64,000 bases of DNA, taken from positions 1 to 64,000 of the forward strand of contig DAOUBK010000034.1 of NCBI GenBank assembly GCA_034432635.1. The letters run 5' to 3'. How positions within the stretch are numbered: the first letter of the stretch is position 1; each line of letters starts with the position of its first letter. Below the pieces are notes generated by a model that was not told where the DNA came from, made no database searches, and was given only the letters and a program-made list of their open reading frames with translations. The position numbers and the translations under genes were made by a program. Source of the DNA: Roseiflexus sp034432635 (lineage in GTDB: Bacteria > Chloroflexota > Chloroflexia > Chloroflexales > Roseiflexaceae). Positions 38,378 through 48,428 of this stretch are shown piece by piece.

Positions 38378-39004
38378 ATGGCGGGCGACCGCTCATTCTT
38401 TGTCCACCCGACCGCGATCATCGACGAGCCGTGCGAGATCGGTGCAGGCACGAAAATCTGGCACTTCTGCCACATCATGGCAAGGGCGCGAATCGGCGCG
38501 AACTGTGTGCTGGGGCAGAACGTCCTGGTTGCCAGCCACGTGACAATCGGCAATGGCTGCAAGATTCAGAACAACGTCTCACTCTACACCGGTGTCGAAC
38601 TGGAGGATTTCGTCTTCTGCGGACCGTCGTGTGTTTTCACGAATGTGGTCAACCCGCGCGCCGAGATTAATCGCCGCACCGAGTTTCTACGCACCCTGGT
38701 GCGCCGCGGCGCCACGATTGGCGCCAATGCAACCATTGTCTGCGGCGCCACGATTGGTCGCTATGCCTTCATCGGCGCCGGCGCCGTGGTGCGTGGCGAT
38801 GTACCGGACTACGCCCTGATGCTGGGTGTTCCGGCGCGTCGTCGCGGATGGATGAGCCGCCACGGTTTTCGCCTGCCCGACCCTGACGCCGACGGTCTCA
38901 TGGTATGTCCGGGAAGCGGCTGGCAGTATCGCCTGGTTGCGCCGGAGGTGGTGCGATGTGAGGATTGGGGAGAGGAGGAGGAGTTGAGGAGTGTTGAACG
39001 TTGA
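38378..39004 (+). CDS. Sugar N-acetyltransferase, WbpD/WlbB-like hexapeptide protein
   Basis: 208 residues from ATG 38378 with GAGAGGAG upstream. Left-handed beta-helix turns run from residue 10 to 150 (IGAGTKIWHFCHIM, IGANCVLGQNV, IGNGCKIQNNVSLY, VRRGATIGANATIVCGATIG), matching WbpD/WlbB. These acetylate the C3 amine of UDP-2-acetamido-3-amino-glucuronate. The C-terminal extension after VPARRRGW is short and ends ELRSVER; the last residues and the TGA stop come from the following heptamer array. Between epimerase and aminotransferase genes this role is well supported. Confidence 0.88.
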   Translation: MAGDRSFFVHPTAIIDEPCEIGAGTKIWHFCHIMARARIGANCVLGQNVLVASHVTIGNGCKIQNNVSLYTGVELEDFVFCGPSCVFTNVVNPRAEINRRTEFLRTLVRRGATIGANATIVCGATIGRYAFIGAGAVVRGDVPDYALMLGVPARRRGWMSRHGFRLPDPDADGLMVCPGSGWQYRLVAPEVVRCEDWGEEEELRSVER

Positions 39005-39092
39005 ACGTTGGGGCATTGAACATTGAACTTGGAACGTTGGGACGTTGGGGCGTTGAACGTTGAACGTTGAACGTTGAACGAACGTTGGAACG
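38991..39092 (+). repeat. GTTGAAC heptamer array after the acetyltransferase gene
   Basis: About 100 nt of 7-8 nt units (GTTGAAC, GTTGGGGC, ATTGAAC, GTTGGGAC). It begins inside the acetyltransferase gene, supplies its stop codon and ends just before the Shine-Dalgarno of the four-helix-bundle remnant. Confidence 0.92.
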
Positions 39093-39104
39093 CAGGAGAT
39101 GAAC

Positions 39105-39490
39105 ATGGCAACGATTGAACGTTTTGAAGACCTCGAGGCGTGGCAACATGCGCGGGAGCTGACCAACGTTATCTACGATATATCCGATGTTGGTGCGTTT
39201 GCACGTGATTTTGGGTTGTGTGACCAGATGCGTCGTGCGTCGGTTTCTATCATGTCGCATATTGCCGAGGGGTTCGAGAGCCGTACTTCGAGGCTTTATA
39301 TCGAATATCTGGGACGCGCCAAAGCGTCATGTGGTAAAGTTCGCGCACAATTGTACATTGCACATGATACATCTCGCACGAGGTATTCTGTCAAACACAC
39401 TGTATGGCAGAACGTGTCAGCCAGTTGATCCACGGCTTGATGCGTTATCTGAAGACTTTTGTCAATCACGGCAGTCAAATTTGCGAGCAC
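39105..39490 (+). pseudogene. Frameshifted four-helix-bundle (S23-type) protein
   Basis: From ATG 39105 (CAGGAG just upstream) the frame reads ATIERFEDLEAWQHARELTN and later DQMRRASVSIMSHIAEGF and EYLGRAKASCG, the signature of the S23/four-helix-bundle family. At about 39365 the reading frame must shift to continue as YISHEVFCQTH and then ERVSQLIHGLMRYLK, the expected last helix. One base, or a short segment not divisible by three, is missing. The final part has no stop of its own and runs in frame into the aminotransferase gene. These small proteins often sit beside polysaccharide genes; their function is not established. Confidence 0.75.
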
Positions 39491-39532
39491 GAGGTAGACT
39501 ACGATACTTCCTACACAAGACAGGAGACCGCC

Positions 39533-40762
<1,230 letters not shown>

Positions 40763-40822
40763 CCGTCGCCGTGCCGTTCAGAACAGCGTGGTCACTGCGT
40801 GACCAGGCGCATGCGTGCATTG

Positions 40823-40831
40823 TGTTACAAT
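40823..40831 (+). promoter_or_regulatory. Extended -10 promoter candidate for the Uma2 pseudogene
   Basis: TGTTACAAT fits TGn plus TAnAAT and lies 68 nt before the start of the broken Uma2 gene. No -35 was recognised. The intact Uma2 gene has a comparable element (25712). Confidence 0.35.
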
Positions 40832-40899
40832 AGTATGATGCTGGTGCTGCCAGTGATGATGCTTTGCCTGGTCAACCGATGCGTCAGGGAGCAACCGTT

Positions 40900-41747
40900 A
40901 TGACGCACACCGCTACCAAACCATCCGTCCTCATCGCCCCTGCTGGCGACCCGTTCCGCTACGGGTGGCGCTATGTGCTGCGTCCGACGTCGGACGACCC
41001 GTATCATCTCGAACAGGTGCCGCTGACGCTGGAGGACGTGCTCCACCCGGAAGTGGGAGATTTCATCGTGCATAGTGACCGCCACAAAACAGACCGCATG
41101 TACCTGACCGCGGTGCTGCGTGCGCGGTTGGAGACGTGCGGGCGTGCGATTGTGCTCAGCGACGTGCGCATTGCGTGAGACATTCCCGACCTGCGCCCAC
41201 ACGGACCGGATGTGATGGCCATTCCGGGGATCACCGAGCGGCAGAACGGAGCACCTTCGAGGTGGCGGTTGAACGCGCGCGCCCGGCGCTGATTATCGAA
41301 ATCACGTCACCGGAGACGCGGGAAAACGACCTGGAGCGCAAAGTAGCGCACTACGCGCGGGCGGGGGTAGCGCAGTACGTGATTGTCGACCACATCGGGC
41401 GCGGCGGGGTGCGGCGGTTGCGCCTGCGCGACTACCGGCTGGAGGCGGGCGCTTATCGCCTGCACCCGGCAGACGCAGCAGGACGGGTGCATCTGGCGAT
41501 TGCCGACCTATGGCTGAGGGTGGAAGGGGATCACGTGGTATGCTACGATGAGCACGGCGTGGCATTTGGCGACTACGCGACAGTGGTGCAGCAGGCGGCA
41601 GCGGCGGCGGAGCAAGCGCGCCAGGAAGCAGCAGCACGCATCCAGGCTGAGGAACTGGCACGCCAGGAAGCAGTGGCGCGGGCGGAGGTCGAAGTGCGCC
41701 TGCGTGCTCTTGAAGCGGAACTGCGCCGACTGCGCGGCGAGGGGTAG
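40900..41747 (+). pseudogene. Uma2-family gene with a stop and a frameshift
   Basis: ATG 40900 opens MTHTATKPSVLIAPAGDPF and the frame reads Uma2-like (HLEQVPLTLEDVLHPEVGD) until TGA 41176-41178, probably from CGA. It then continues as DIPDLRPHGPDVMAIPGITE. Near 41240-41250 a shift is needed to reach STFEVAVERARPALIIEITSP, then DLERKVAHYARAGVAQYVIVD with the PD-(D/E)XK residues. The end is an Ala/Glu-rich coiled coil (QARQEAAARIQAEELARQE). Two lesions argue for a true pseudogene. Only the fold is shared with the Uma2 protein at 25754; the sequences differ clearly. Confidence 0.8.
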
Positions 41748-41767
41748 CGTGGCAACCAGGCGGCAGA

Positions 41768-42144
41768 TCAGGAGTAACCGTTGCTCACCATCCTGCCTGA
41801 CTGCCAGATGTCAGGCGCACAGCAACGGCGCCTGCGCCCTGTCGCCGCGCAGCGTTGTCTTGCCGGTCGAAGCGCCCGACCGCTGCCACATCTACAACCA
41901 GTTCGTCGTCCGCGTGGCGCAGCGCGATCGAGTCACGGCGGTGCTCAAAGATCTTTAGACCGGTCACAAGATTTACCACCCTGTGCCGCTCCACAGGCAA
42001 GCATACTCTGCCTGCCTGTGTCAGCATAGCGGTAACCTGGAGGCAACGAGTATGCTGTTGCAACAACCCTGGCGCTGCCGATCTACCCCAAACTGACCGA
42101 CGCGGTGCTGGCAGTGGGTGGAGGGGTGGCAGAAGCGATCTTAA
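41768..42144 (+). pseudogene. Truncated duplicate of the aminotransferase 3' end
   Basis: Begins right after the Uma2 pseudogene and aligns by eye with 40375-40760 of the aminotransferase gene (for example both contain GATGTCAGGCGC). Translation gives CLTARCQAHSNGACALSP and then HIYNQFVVRVAQRDRVTAVL before a stop at 41956-41958. After frame changes it reads TGHKIYHPVPLH and PWRCRSTPN. The N-terminal two thirds, including the PLP lysine region, are absent. The DNA match is clear but far from identical, so the copy is old or came from a sister gene. Confidence 0.8.
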
Positions 42145-42407
42145 CATGTTCCGATATTACGTTCCATCCCTCGTTTCAGTCATCAAGATGTCACAATTGA
42201 GGCACCTCGTGTCATAAATTTCTTCGGCTTGAATGATCTATCGCGTTGTCTCTCATCTCAATCTTCCGCGTTGTTCAGTTTCGCTATCATTTCGCACACA
42301 AATCGACGCAAGATCATGATCTCAGGGACGCTCTGATAAATATATAATTTCTCATATGATGTAACAGTTTTGAGTTTCTTACACCAGGCAACGAGAAGTG
42401 GGAAGAA

Positions 42408-43784
42408 ATGAAAACATCAAGTTTGGTTTCCTTTTTTCGTAAAATCCAAAAATCATCATCTTTGTTCTATAATACTATGCATTCTCTAGTAACTGCCGTT
42501 TTATCGGTAGTATTAAGCTTTGCAACCAGCATCATAGTTGCGCGTGGACTTGGTCCGACAGCCAAAGGTGGGGTCGATATCATTTTCGCTACAGTCAATT
42601 TACTGGTTATGGTCTTTGGTTTTTCCCTGACTTCCGGCATAGTTTATTTTATCGCACAGGGGAGATTGGAAATAAAGAGACTTATTAACAAACTAATCGT
42701 TCTATCCTTTTTTCAATCCCTCTTAGCCAGCATTTCTCTGACCATTGCATTGCAAAGCAGTATATCATCCGAAATAATCCCGAAACAAATTCAAGAATGG
42801 TCCACATCTACGGTTATCTTTTTGGTTTTCTTAAGCTTAGTAAATAACTACTATTATAGTATTCTCGTAGGGTTCCAGGATTTCTCTAGAGCGAATATTT
42901 GTGTAGTTCTAACAAAAACAATACACTTTTTAATGATACTCTCGCTTTTCGTTTCCTTAAGTTTCGGTTTTTTAGAATTCGACGAAAGAAACGTTATCTG
43001 GATTTCTGTCATATCCTCCGTTTTTTCTATTCTTCTACTCAGAAAATCTATCACTCCGTTATTAAGTTTCAAAGCAAGAGATAAAGAGAACGGGGTTAAA
43101 GATATAATTTTCTACTCTTCACCCTCTTACCTGGCTAACATTGTTCAGTATTTGAGCTATCGCCTTGATATCTTTATCGTAAGCTTACTTATGGATCTGA
43201 GAGAAGTAGGTTTGTATGCACTATCCATAAATATATCTCAATCGATATGGCTGTTTTCCGGAACGATATCCAACGTGCTTTACCCAAACGTGGCATCAGA
43301 AAAGGATAGAAACTCTATCAATCTTAGGACTGCCAGAGTTGCCAGATTAACACTTCTTCTTAACACGATATTAGGTTCTATCCTGACTTTTATAGGGGCA
43401 AACTTTCTACCCTTCATCTTTGGCGAGGATTTTCGCGAAAGTGTTTTACCTTTACTTTTACTCCTGCCAGGTGTTGCCATTTTCGGCGTTACGAACGTGA
43501 TAAGCGCTTACTTTGTTGGTATAGGAAAGCCGGTGCTGACTTTTTGGTTTGCAATTATTTGCCTTGTGACAACGGTTTTTCTCGATATTTTCTTTATTCC
43601 TCTTTGGGGTATAGAAGGAGCCGCTATTGCCAGTAGTTTCGCATATGTTACGTCCTCTCTGTTCAGTATATTCGTTTTTATTCAAGAAACCAGAATAAAT
43701 CCCTTAAGGATCATTTTACCCGATAATGACGACTTTATATTATTAATGAAACTTTTTCTTGGCCAGACCTCCATCGAAAATTGA
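42408..43784 (+). CDS. Wzx-type polysaccharide flippase (MOP/MATE family), AT-rich
   Basis: 458 residues with about 12 hydrophobic segments, near the usual length of O-antigen and capsule flippases. The N-terminal block VLSFATSIIVARGLGPTAKG is typical of the polysaccharide_synt family. Wzx moves undecaprenyl-linked repeat units across the inner membrane. By eye its G+C is far below its neighbours, with many AT-ending codons such as TTA, ATA and AAA. The 260 nt upstream are also AT-rich and contain a TATAAT at 42343. This marks probable recent horizontal acquisition. It is the only flippase seen and would serve the whole cluster. Confidence 0.88.
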   Translation: MKTSSLVSFFRKIQKSSSLFYNTMHSLVTAVLSVVLSFATSIIVARGLGPTAKGGVDIIFATVNLLVMVFGFSLTSGIVYFIAQGRLEIKRLINKLIVLSFFQSLLASISLTIALQSSISSEIIPKQIQEWSTSTVIFLVFLSLVNNYYYSILVGFQDFSRANICVVLTKTIHFLMILSLFVSLSFGFLEFDERNVIWISVISSVFSILLLRKSITPLLSFKARDKENGVKDIIFYSSPSYLANIVQYLSYRLDIFIVSLLMDLREVGLYALSINISQSIWLFSGTISNVLYPNVASEKDRNSINLRTARVARLTLLLNTILGSILTFIGANFLPFIFGEDFRESVLPLLLLLPGVAIFGVTNVISAYFVGIGKPVLTFWFAIICLVTTVFLDIFFIPLWGIEGAAIASSFAYVTSSLFSIFVFIQETRINPLRIILPDNDDFILLMKLFLGQTSIEN

Positions 43785-43821
43785 TACTTCTCGAACATAT
43801 TGGTGATACAGGAGAATATCG

Positions 43822-45000
43822 TTGCATCCAACCATCTGCATCATTTCCTTCTCGCCAATAGCCCGTGATGCGCGGGTGCTGCGCCAGATCGCGGCGCTTG
43901 CGCCGCAGCACAATCTGCTGGTGCTGGGGCACGGTCCGCCGCCGTCGCGCTGGCGCAATGCTGCCGATGTACGCTGGTTTGCCATTGAACCACAGCGTCT
44001 ATCTGAAAGGTGGCTCCTCTATGTTTTCCTGCTAGCAGGAAGAGTGCTTCGTCCAACGGTATGCTACGAGCTCTGGTACTGGTTGCAGCGCCGGAATCGT
44101 CAGGCATTCGACCGGTTACGCTCTCTGCACGCCGATCTGGTGCTTGCGAACGAGTGGGATGCGCTGCCACTGGCGTGGTGTCTGGCAATGCGCTGGAATG
44201 TGCCACTGCTCGTTGATCTGCATGAATATGCACCGCTTGAGTGGGAAGAGCAATGGCGATGGCGGTTGTTCACCGCACCGATGATCCGTTTCTTTTTGCA
44301 AAGGTATGCGACACAGGCAGCCGCAACTATGACTGTTGCCCCGGAGATTGCCCGCCGCTACCACGAGGAGTTTGGCTTCCTGCCAGTAACTGTGTTGAAT
44401 GCACCGGATTATGTTGCGCCGGAAGATCATACGGTCGATCCTCAGATGGTACGCCTGATCCATCACGGCGGCGCTATCCCGGCACGTCGGCTGGAGTTGA
44501 TGATCGAGACGATTCGGCACTGTGATCGGCGCTACCACCTCTCCTTCATGCTGGTCGGCAATGAGGGGTACGTCCGGGATTTACAGGCGTATGCCAGCCG
44601 GGTGGCGCCGGGGCGGGTCACCTTTCTGGAGCCAGTCACGCCCGATCAGATTGTCAACCGGATCGCTTCGTTCGATATAGGGTTCTATTTACTCGAACCA
44701 ACAAACTATAACAATAGCGTCGCGCTGCCGAATAAACTGTTCGATTTTGTCCATGCGGGTCTGGCGGTGTGTGTCGGTCCTTCCCCTGGTATGGCAGCAT
44801 TCGTTCACGAGTGGCAGTGCGGCGTGGTTGCTCCGTCGTTCGATCCGGTTGCGGTCGCGGCAACGCTCAACCGGCTCAGTGTCGAGGAGATGACGTCCAT
44901 GCGGCGCGCGGCACGCGCAGTAGCAGCACAGATTAATGCGACCACTGAGATGGCAAAGGTGGTTGAACTCTGTAACCGCTTACTCTGTGAATCTGAGTGA
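43822..45000 (+). CDS. GT4-like glycosyltransferase (TTG start)
   Basis: 392 residues. The only suitable start is TTG 43822, with AGGAG 7 nt upstream. Blocks are ICIISFSPIARDARVLRQI at the N-terminus, LVLANEWDALPLAW, PLLVDLHEYAPLEW, HHGGAIPARRLELM at the domain boundary and NKLFDFVHAGLAVCVGP at the donor site. This layout matches GT4 enzymes whose acceptor domain has the short LVDLHE motif. G+C returns to the normal high level right after the flippase, so the AT-rich segment ends near 43,800. Confidence 0.83.
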   Translation: MHPTICIISFSPIARDARVLRQIAALAPQHNLLVLGHGPPPSRWRNAADVRWFAIEPQRLSERWLLYVFLLAGRVLRPTVCYELWYWLQRRNRQAFDRLRSLHADLVLANEWDALPLAWCLAMRWNVPLLVDLHEYAPLEWEEQWRWRLFTAPMIRFFLQRYATQAAATMTVAPEIARRYHEEFGFLPVTVLNAPDYVAPEDHTVDPQMVRLIHHGGAIPARRLELMIETIRHCDRRYHLSFMLVGNEGYVRDLQAYASRVAPGRVTFLEPVTPDQIVNRIASFDIGFYLLEPTNYNNSVALPNKLFDFVHAGLAVCVGPSPGMAAFVHEWQCGVVAPSFDPVAVAATLNRLSVEEMTSMRRAARAVAAQINATTEMAKVVELCNRLLCESE

Positions 45001-45073
45001 TCCGTGGTACAGTAGCACAGGCACGCAAAAAATCTTCGGTACAACAACAATCCGGTAAGGTAACGAATTTCCG

Positions 45074-45094
45074 ATTCTCAGTTCTCGGTTCTCA
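45074..45094 (+). repeat. Three GTTCTCA/G heptamers before asnB
   Basis: ATTCTCA, GTTCTCG and GTTCTCA in tandem, ending 5 nt before the asnB ATG. No Shine-Dalgarno is present between array and start. Same family as the array at 37119. Confidence 0.8.
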
Positions 45095-45099
45095 ACACT

Positions 45100-47097
45100 A
45101 TGTGCGGTATTTATGGCATCTGGCATTATGATGGGCGACCGGTCGATCTTGCAGGAGTGCAAACTGCCACGAGTCGGCTGCGTCATCGTGGACCGGACGA
45201 TGAGGGGTATCTGCTGGCGTCACCGCAGTCGGGAGTGTGCGCAGCGTATGCCGGCGCAGAGACCGATCCGCGTCTGGCACTGCCGCCGCTCGATCAGGCG
45301 CGTGATAAAGGGTACAGTCTGGCGTTCGGTTTTCGTCGCCTTGCCATTCTCGACCTGTCACCCGCCGGACATCAACCGATGGCGGGTGCCGATGGGCGCT
45401 TCTGGATTGTATTCAACGGTGAGATTTACAACTACATCGAACTGCGCGATGAGTTGCGCCATTGTGGGCATGCGTTCCATAGCGACGGGGATACCGAAGT
45501 CATTCTGGCGGCATACGTGCAGTGGGGCGAATCCTGCCTGGAGCGTTTCAACGGTATCTGGGCATTTGCGATCTGGGACCGTGAGCGACGCGAACTGTTT
45601 CTGGCGCGCGACCGGTTTGGCGTCAAGCCACTCTACTATGTCGCAACCCGTCAGACCTTCGCCTTTGCCTCTGAAATCAAGGCGCTGGTGGGTCGGCACG
45701 CGCTGCCCTTCGCTCCAGAACCGCTCGCCGTCTATCAGTTCCTCATCGATGGACGCCTGCCCGATCCGCAGCACGGTGCGACTTTTTTTGCCGGGGTGCG
45801 CTTGCTCCCGCCGGGGCACTCTATGCGGATCGCAGATGGATCGCATGCAACACCACGCCGCTACTACGATGTCGCCCTGCCGGATGGTTACCATCGCTCC
45901 CGGAAACCGGATGCGATTATTGCCGCATACCGTGATCTCTTCGTTGACGCTGTGCGGCTGGAGCTGCGCTCCGATGTAGCCATCGGCACCTGCTTGAGTG
46001 GCGGCATCGACTCATCGTCGATCGTGTGCGCGGTCAACCATCTGATGAGTCAGGACGGACTCTCGACGGCGCAGATCGGCGAGCGGCAGAAGACGTTCAG
46101 CGCGGTGTACACGAGTGAGGGGCGCTACAACGAGCGACGCCACATCGAGCGTGTCTTGCGCGCCACGGCTGCCGATGGTCATTTTGTGGTTCCGACGGTC
46201 GAGCGTTTACTGACGGATCTCGAGCGGTTGACATGGCACCAGGATGAGCCGTTTCAATCGACCAGCATTTTTGCGCAGTGGTGCGTCATGGGGCTAGCAC
46301 GTGAACGCGGCGTCACCGTACTGCTCGATGGGCAGGGCGCCGATGAGTTGCTGGCAGGCTACCGACCCTATGCGCGCTACCTCGGCGATCTGCTGCGCAG
46401 GGGCCGTGGCGCAATGTTGCTTGCAGAAGTTGCAGCATTGAGTACGCGCAGCGGTCAGCCGGCATTGCCGCTTCTGCGCAACGCGCTGATCTTCGCTCTG
46501 CCGACACCTGCCATCGAGCTGGCATATGTCGGGCGACAATTCCTGCGTGCGCGCTCAACAGTTCTGCGCCCCGATTTTGCCGCCGCATACCATCGTGTCG
46601 ATCTGGTGGACATTCCTTCCTGGTGCAGACAGGAAACGCTCGACTATCACCTGCGCGATGCGGTTATGGCTAGCAGTCTGCCGCACCTGTTACGGTATGA
46701 AGACCGCAACTCGATGGCATTCGGCATTGAGGCACGCGTCCCGTTCCTCGATCATCGTCTGGTTGAGTTTGTGTTCCAGTGCGCACCGCATCTGCGCATT
46801 CGTCAGGGATGGACGAAATGGGTGCATCGGCGGGCGATGGAGGGATTGTTACCGGACGCTATCGCCTGGCGAAGCGACAAGGTCGGGTTCGAGACGCCGG
46901 AGGACGCCTGGCAGCGCGACCTGCTGGCGGCGCGTTCCGATCTGTTTGGCGATGGGGCTGCCTGCGGCGCCTACCTCGATCTGCCGGCAGTGCGACGCGC
47001 TGTGGCGCAGTGGTGCGCCGAGGGCGGAGACACACGTCAGGTCTGGCGCTGGATCAGCCTGGAGGCGTGGTTGCGGGTGTGGGAGAATGAGGGTTGA
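45100..47097 (+). CDS. asnB: Asparagine synthase-type glutamine amidotransferase (second copy)
   Basis: 665 residues. Cys2 of MCGIYGIW is the glutaminase nucleophile; RHRGPDDEG and FNGEIYNYIELRDEL follow. The synthetase domain has CLSGGIDSSSIV near 300 and LLDGQGADELLAG, the shape found in polysaccharide and modified-sugar clusters. Probably amidates a uronic acid such as ManNAc3NAcA, which is inference from context. The start has a heptamer array instead of a Shine-Dalgarno. The TGA stop lies in the first unit of the following array. Confidence 0.9.
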   Translation: MCGIYGIWHYDGRPVDLAGVQTATSRLRHRGPDDEGYLLASPQSGVCAAYAGAETDPRLALPPLDQARDKGYSLAFGFRRLAILDLSPAGHQPMAGADGRFWIVFNGEIYNYIELRDELRHCGHAFHSDGDTEVILAAYVQWGESCLERFNGIWAFAIWDRERRELFLARDRFGVKPLYYVATRQTFAFASEIKALVGRHALPFAPEPLAVYQFLIDGRLPDPQHGATFFAGVRLLPPGHSMRIADGSHATPRRYYDVALPDGYHRSRKPDAIIAAYRDLFVDAVRLELRSDVAIGTCLSGGIDSSSIVCAVNHLMSQDGLSTAQIGERQKTFSAVYTSEGRYNERRHIERVLRATAADGHFVVPTVERLLTDLERLTWHQDEPFQSTSIFAQWCVMGLARERGVTVLLDGQGADELLAGYRPYARYLGDLLRRGRGAMLLAEVAALSTRSGQPALPLLRNALIFALPTPAIELAYVGRQFLRARSTVLRPDFAAAYHRVDLVDIPSWCRQETLDYHLRDAVMASSLPHLLRYEDRNSMAFGIEARVPFLDHRLVEFVFQCAPHLRIRQGWTKWVHRRAMEGLLPDAIAWRSDKVGFETPEDAWQRDLLAARSDLFGDGAACGAYLDLPAVRRAVAQWCAEGGDTRQVWRWISLEAWLRVWENEG

Positions 47098-47217
47098 GTG
47101 TTGAACGTTGAACGTTGAATATCGAGTGTTGTAACGTTGAGTGTTGAACGTTGAACGTTGAATGTTGAACGTTGAATGTCGAATGTTGTAACGTTGAGCG
47201 TTGAACGTTGAACGTTT
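47092..47217 (+). repeat. GTTGAAC array with a higher-order duplication
   Basis: About 17 units of 7-8 nt. Two blocks of about 50-57 nt share the same unit order (GAAC, GAAC, GAAT, CGAxT, GTAAC, GAGx, GAAC, GAAC), so part of the array has duplicated as a block. It begins at the asnB stop codon and ends 20 nt before the MNT-domain gene. Confidence 0.93.
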
Positions 47218-47237
47218 GTATTCTCTCTCGTGCGCGT

Positions 47238-47651
47238 ATGACACCAGATATGTTTCCCGAACTGGAACGATTGTCTGACATCTTCAGTACATACCCGGAT
47301 ATTCAGGCGGTCTATCTATTCGGTTCAGCAGTCACCGGACGGCTTCACGCAGAGAGCGACCTCGACCTGGCGATTGTGCCGCGTCTAGGTGCAGGTGAGT
47401 TGCCACGTCTCGATATTCTGACCGACCTGGCGCGCGCAGGATTCTGCCGGGTTGACCTGGTCATCCTCGATACGGATAATATCGTGTTGAAGCATGAGGT
47501 AGTGCGCCATAATCGGTTAATCTATCAGACGGAAGACTTTGATCATGGGGCATATTTTTCTATAGTCGTGCGTCAGTTCCTCGATTTTCGGCCATACCTG
47601 GAAGTCCAGCGACAGGCGTACAAACAGAGGATTTTACATGGTCAGACCTGA
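47238..47651 (+). CDS. MNT-domain nucleotidyltransferase (MntA-type antitoxin)
   Basis: 137 residues from ATG 47238. The minimal nucleotidyltransferase signature is visible: LFGSAVTGRLHAESDLDLAI near residues 31-50, with the two catalytic Asp residues in SDLDLA. In HepT/MntA pairs this protein adds AMP to the toxin and neutralises it. The gene overlaps the HEPN gene by 14 nt, so the two are translated together. The upstream ORF start at 47208 lies in the heptamer array and is not used. Confidence 0.88.
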   Translation: MTPDMFPELERLSDIFSTYPDIQAVYLFGSAVTGRLHAESDLDLAIVPRLGAGELPRLDILTDLARAGFCRVDLVILDTDNIVLKHEVVRHNRLIYQTEDFDHGAYFSIVVRQFLDFRPYLEVQRQAYKQRILHGQT

Positions 47652-48051
47652 AGTCATCCGCAAGAGGCTGGAGAAACTGGATGAGTATCTGGCTATTCTC
47701 CACCATTTGCAACGGTATTCGTATGATGAGTTCGTTGATAACCCGGAGCGGTACGGGAGTGCAGAACGCTTTCTTCAACTAGCTATTGAGTCGATCAATG
47801 ATCTGGGTAATCACATCGTCGCCGAATCGGGTTTAGGAAATGTCGACTGGTATAGCGATATTCCACGTCGACTACGTGAAGGAGGTTTGATAGACACATC
47901 CCAGGAAGAAACATGGATCAAGATGATAGGTTTTCGCAGTATACTCGTCCATGATTACCTGAAGGTCGATAGAAGGATTGTTTTCCGCATCTTACAGGAA
48001 AATATCGACGATCTTGAAGCTTTCAAGCGGATGTTCGCGCAATTCCTGTGA
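47638..48051 (+). CDS. HEPN-domain protein (HepT-type toxin, DUF86)
   Basis: 137 residues, all-helical HEPN fold. The RNase motif R-x4-H-x-Y is intact as RSILVHDY (R100, H105, Y107), preceded by FLQLAIESINDLG. In characterised HepT proteins the Tyr is the AMP acceptor. Together with the overlapping MNT gene it forms a complete type VII-style toxin-antitoxin pair inside the polysaccharide region. Such pairs may stabilise the region or act in phage defence; both are inferences. Confidence 0.88.
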   Translation: MVRPEVIRKRLEKLDEYLAILHHLQRYSYDEFVDNPERYGSAERFLQLAIESINDLGNHIVAESGLGNVDWYSDIPRRLREGGLIDTSQEETWIKMIGFRSILVHDYLKVDRRIVFRILQENIDDLEAFKRMFAQFL

Positions 48052-48428
48052 ATGACGTTACTGAAGAACGACCGTCCCTCGCAGACTCGTTGCCGGAACC
48101 TTTCCAATGACAGAAAGTGGCGTATGGTTCCTGTGCAGGCGTCGTCGTAGCGCCTCCAACGATGGCAGTTTTGCATACGGATTGACGCAATTCTGCAACT
48201 CTTCTTCAGGTGCAACAACGCTATACTGAAGACGGAAACGCTTCACGTGCACCTATCGGTATCAAGAATGGGATCAGCAGCGGAAACGTCGATGTAGTAC
48301 GCACAGGCAGAACACCAGGATGTGCCTTCACACGGAGCGGGTGAACAGCCCGACGGCTGGTACGCGATGACACCTCTACCTCTCACCCCTCCTGATGACA
48401 GTCAACCACCGGATGTGGGGAAACGCCC
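48052..48428. other. Intergenic stretch with a possible minus-strand remnant
   Basis: About 380 nt after the HEPN gene. A 64-codon minus ORF (48058-48252, GTG start) reads smoothly (LPSLEALRRRLHRN, GKVPATSLRGTVVLQ at its end) but matches no family known to me. It may be a small gene or the tail of a lost one. The remainder shows nothing clear. Confidence 0.3.

Noticed and set aside
38029..38562. Minus-strand ORFs over the heptamer arrays (QRSTFNV-type peptides)
   Set aside because: The repeat has no stop codon on the minus strand, so long open frames arise by composition only; they lack start signals and domains.
38216..39092. Repeat arrays as a CRISPR locus
   Set aside because: Units are 7-8 nt in direct tandem with no spacers, and no cas genes are present.
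42145..43800. AT-rich segment as a prophage or insertion sequence
   Set aside because: No integrase, transposase, terminal repeats or phage genes; the single gene is a typical polysaccharide flippase.
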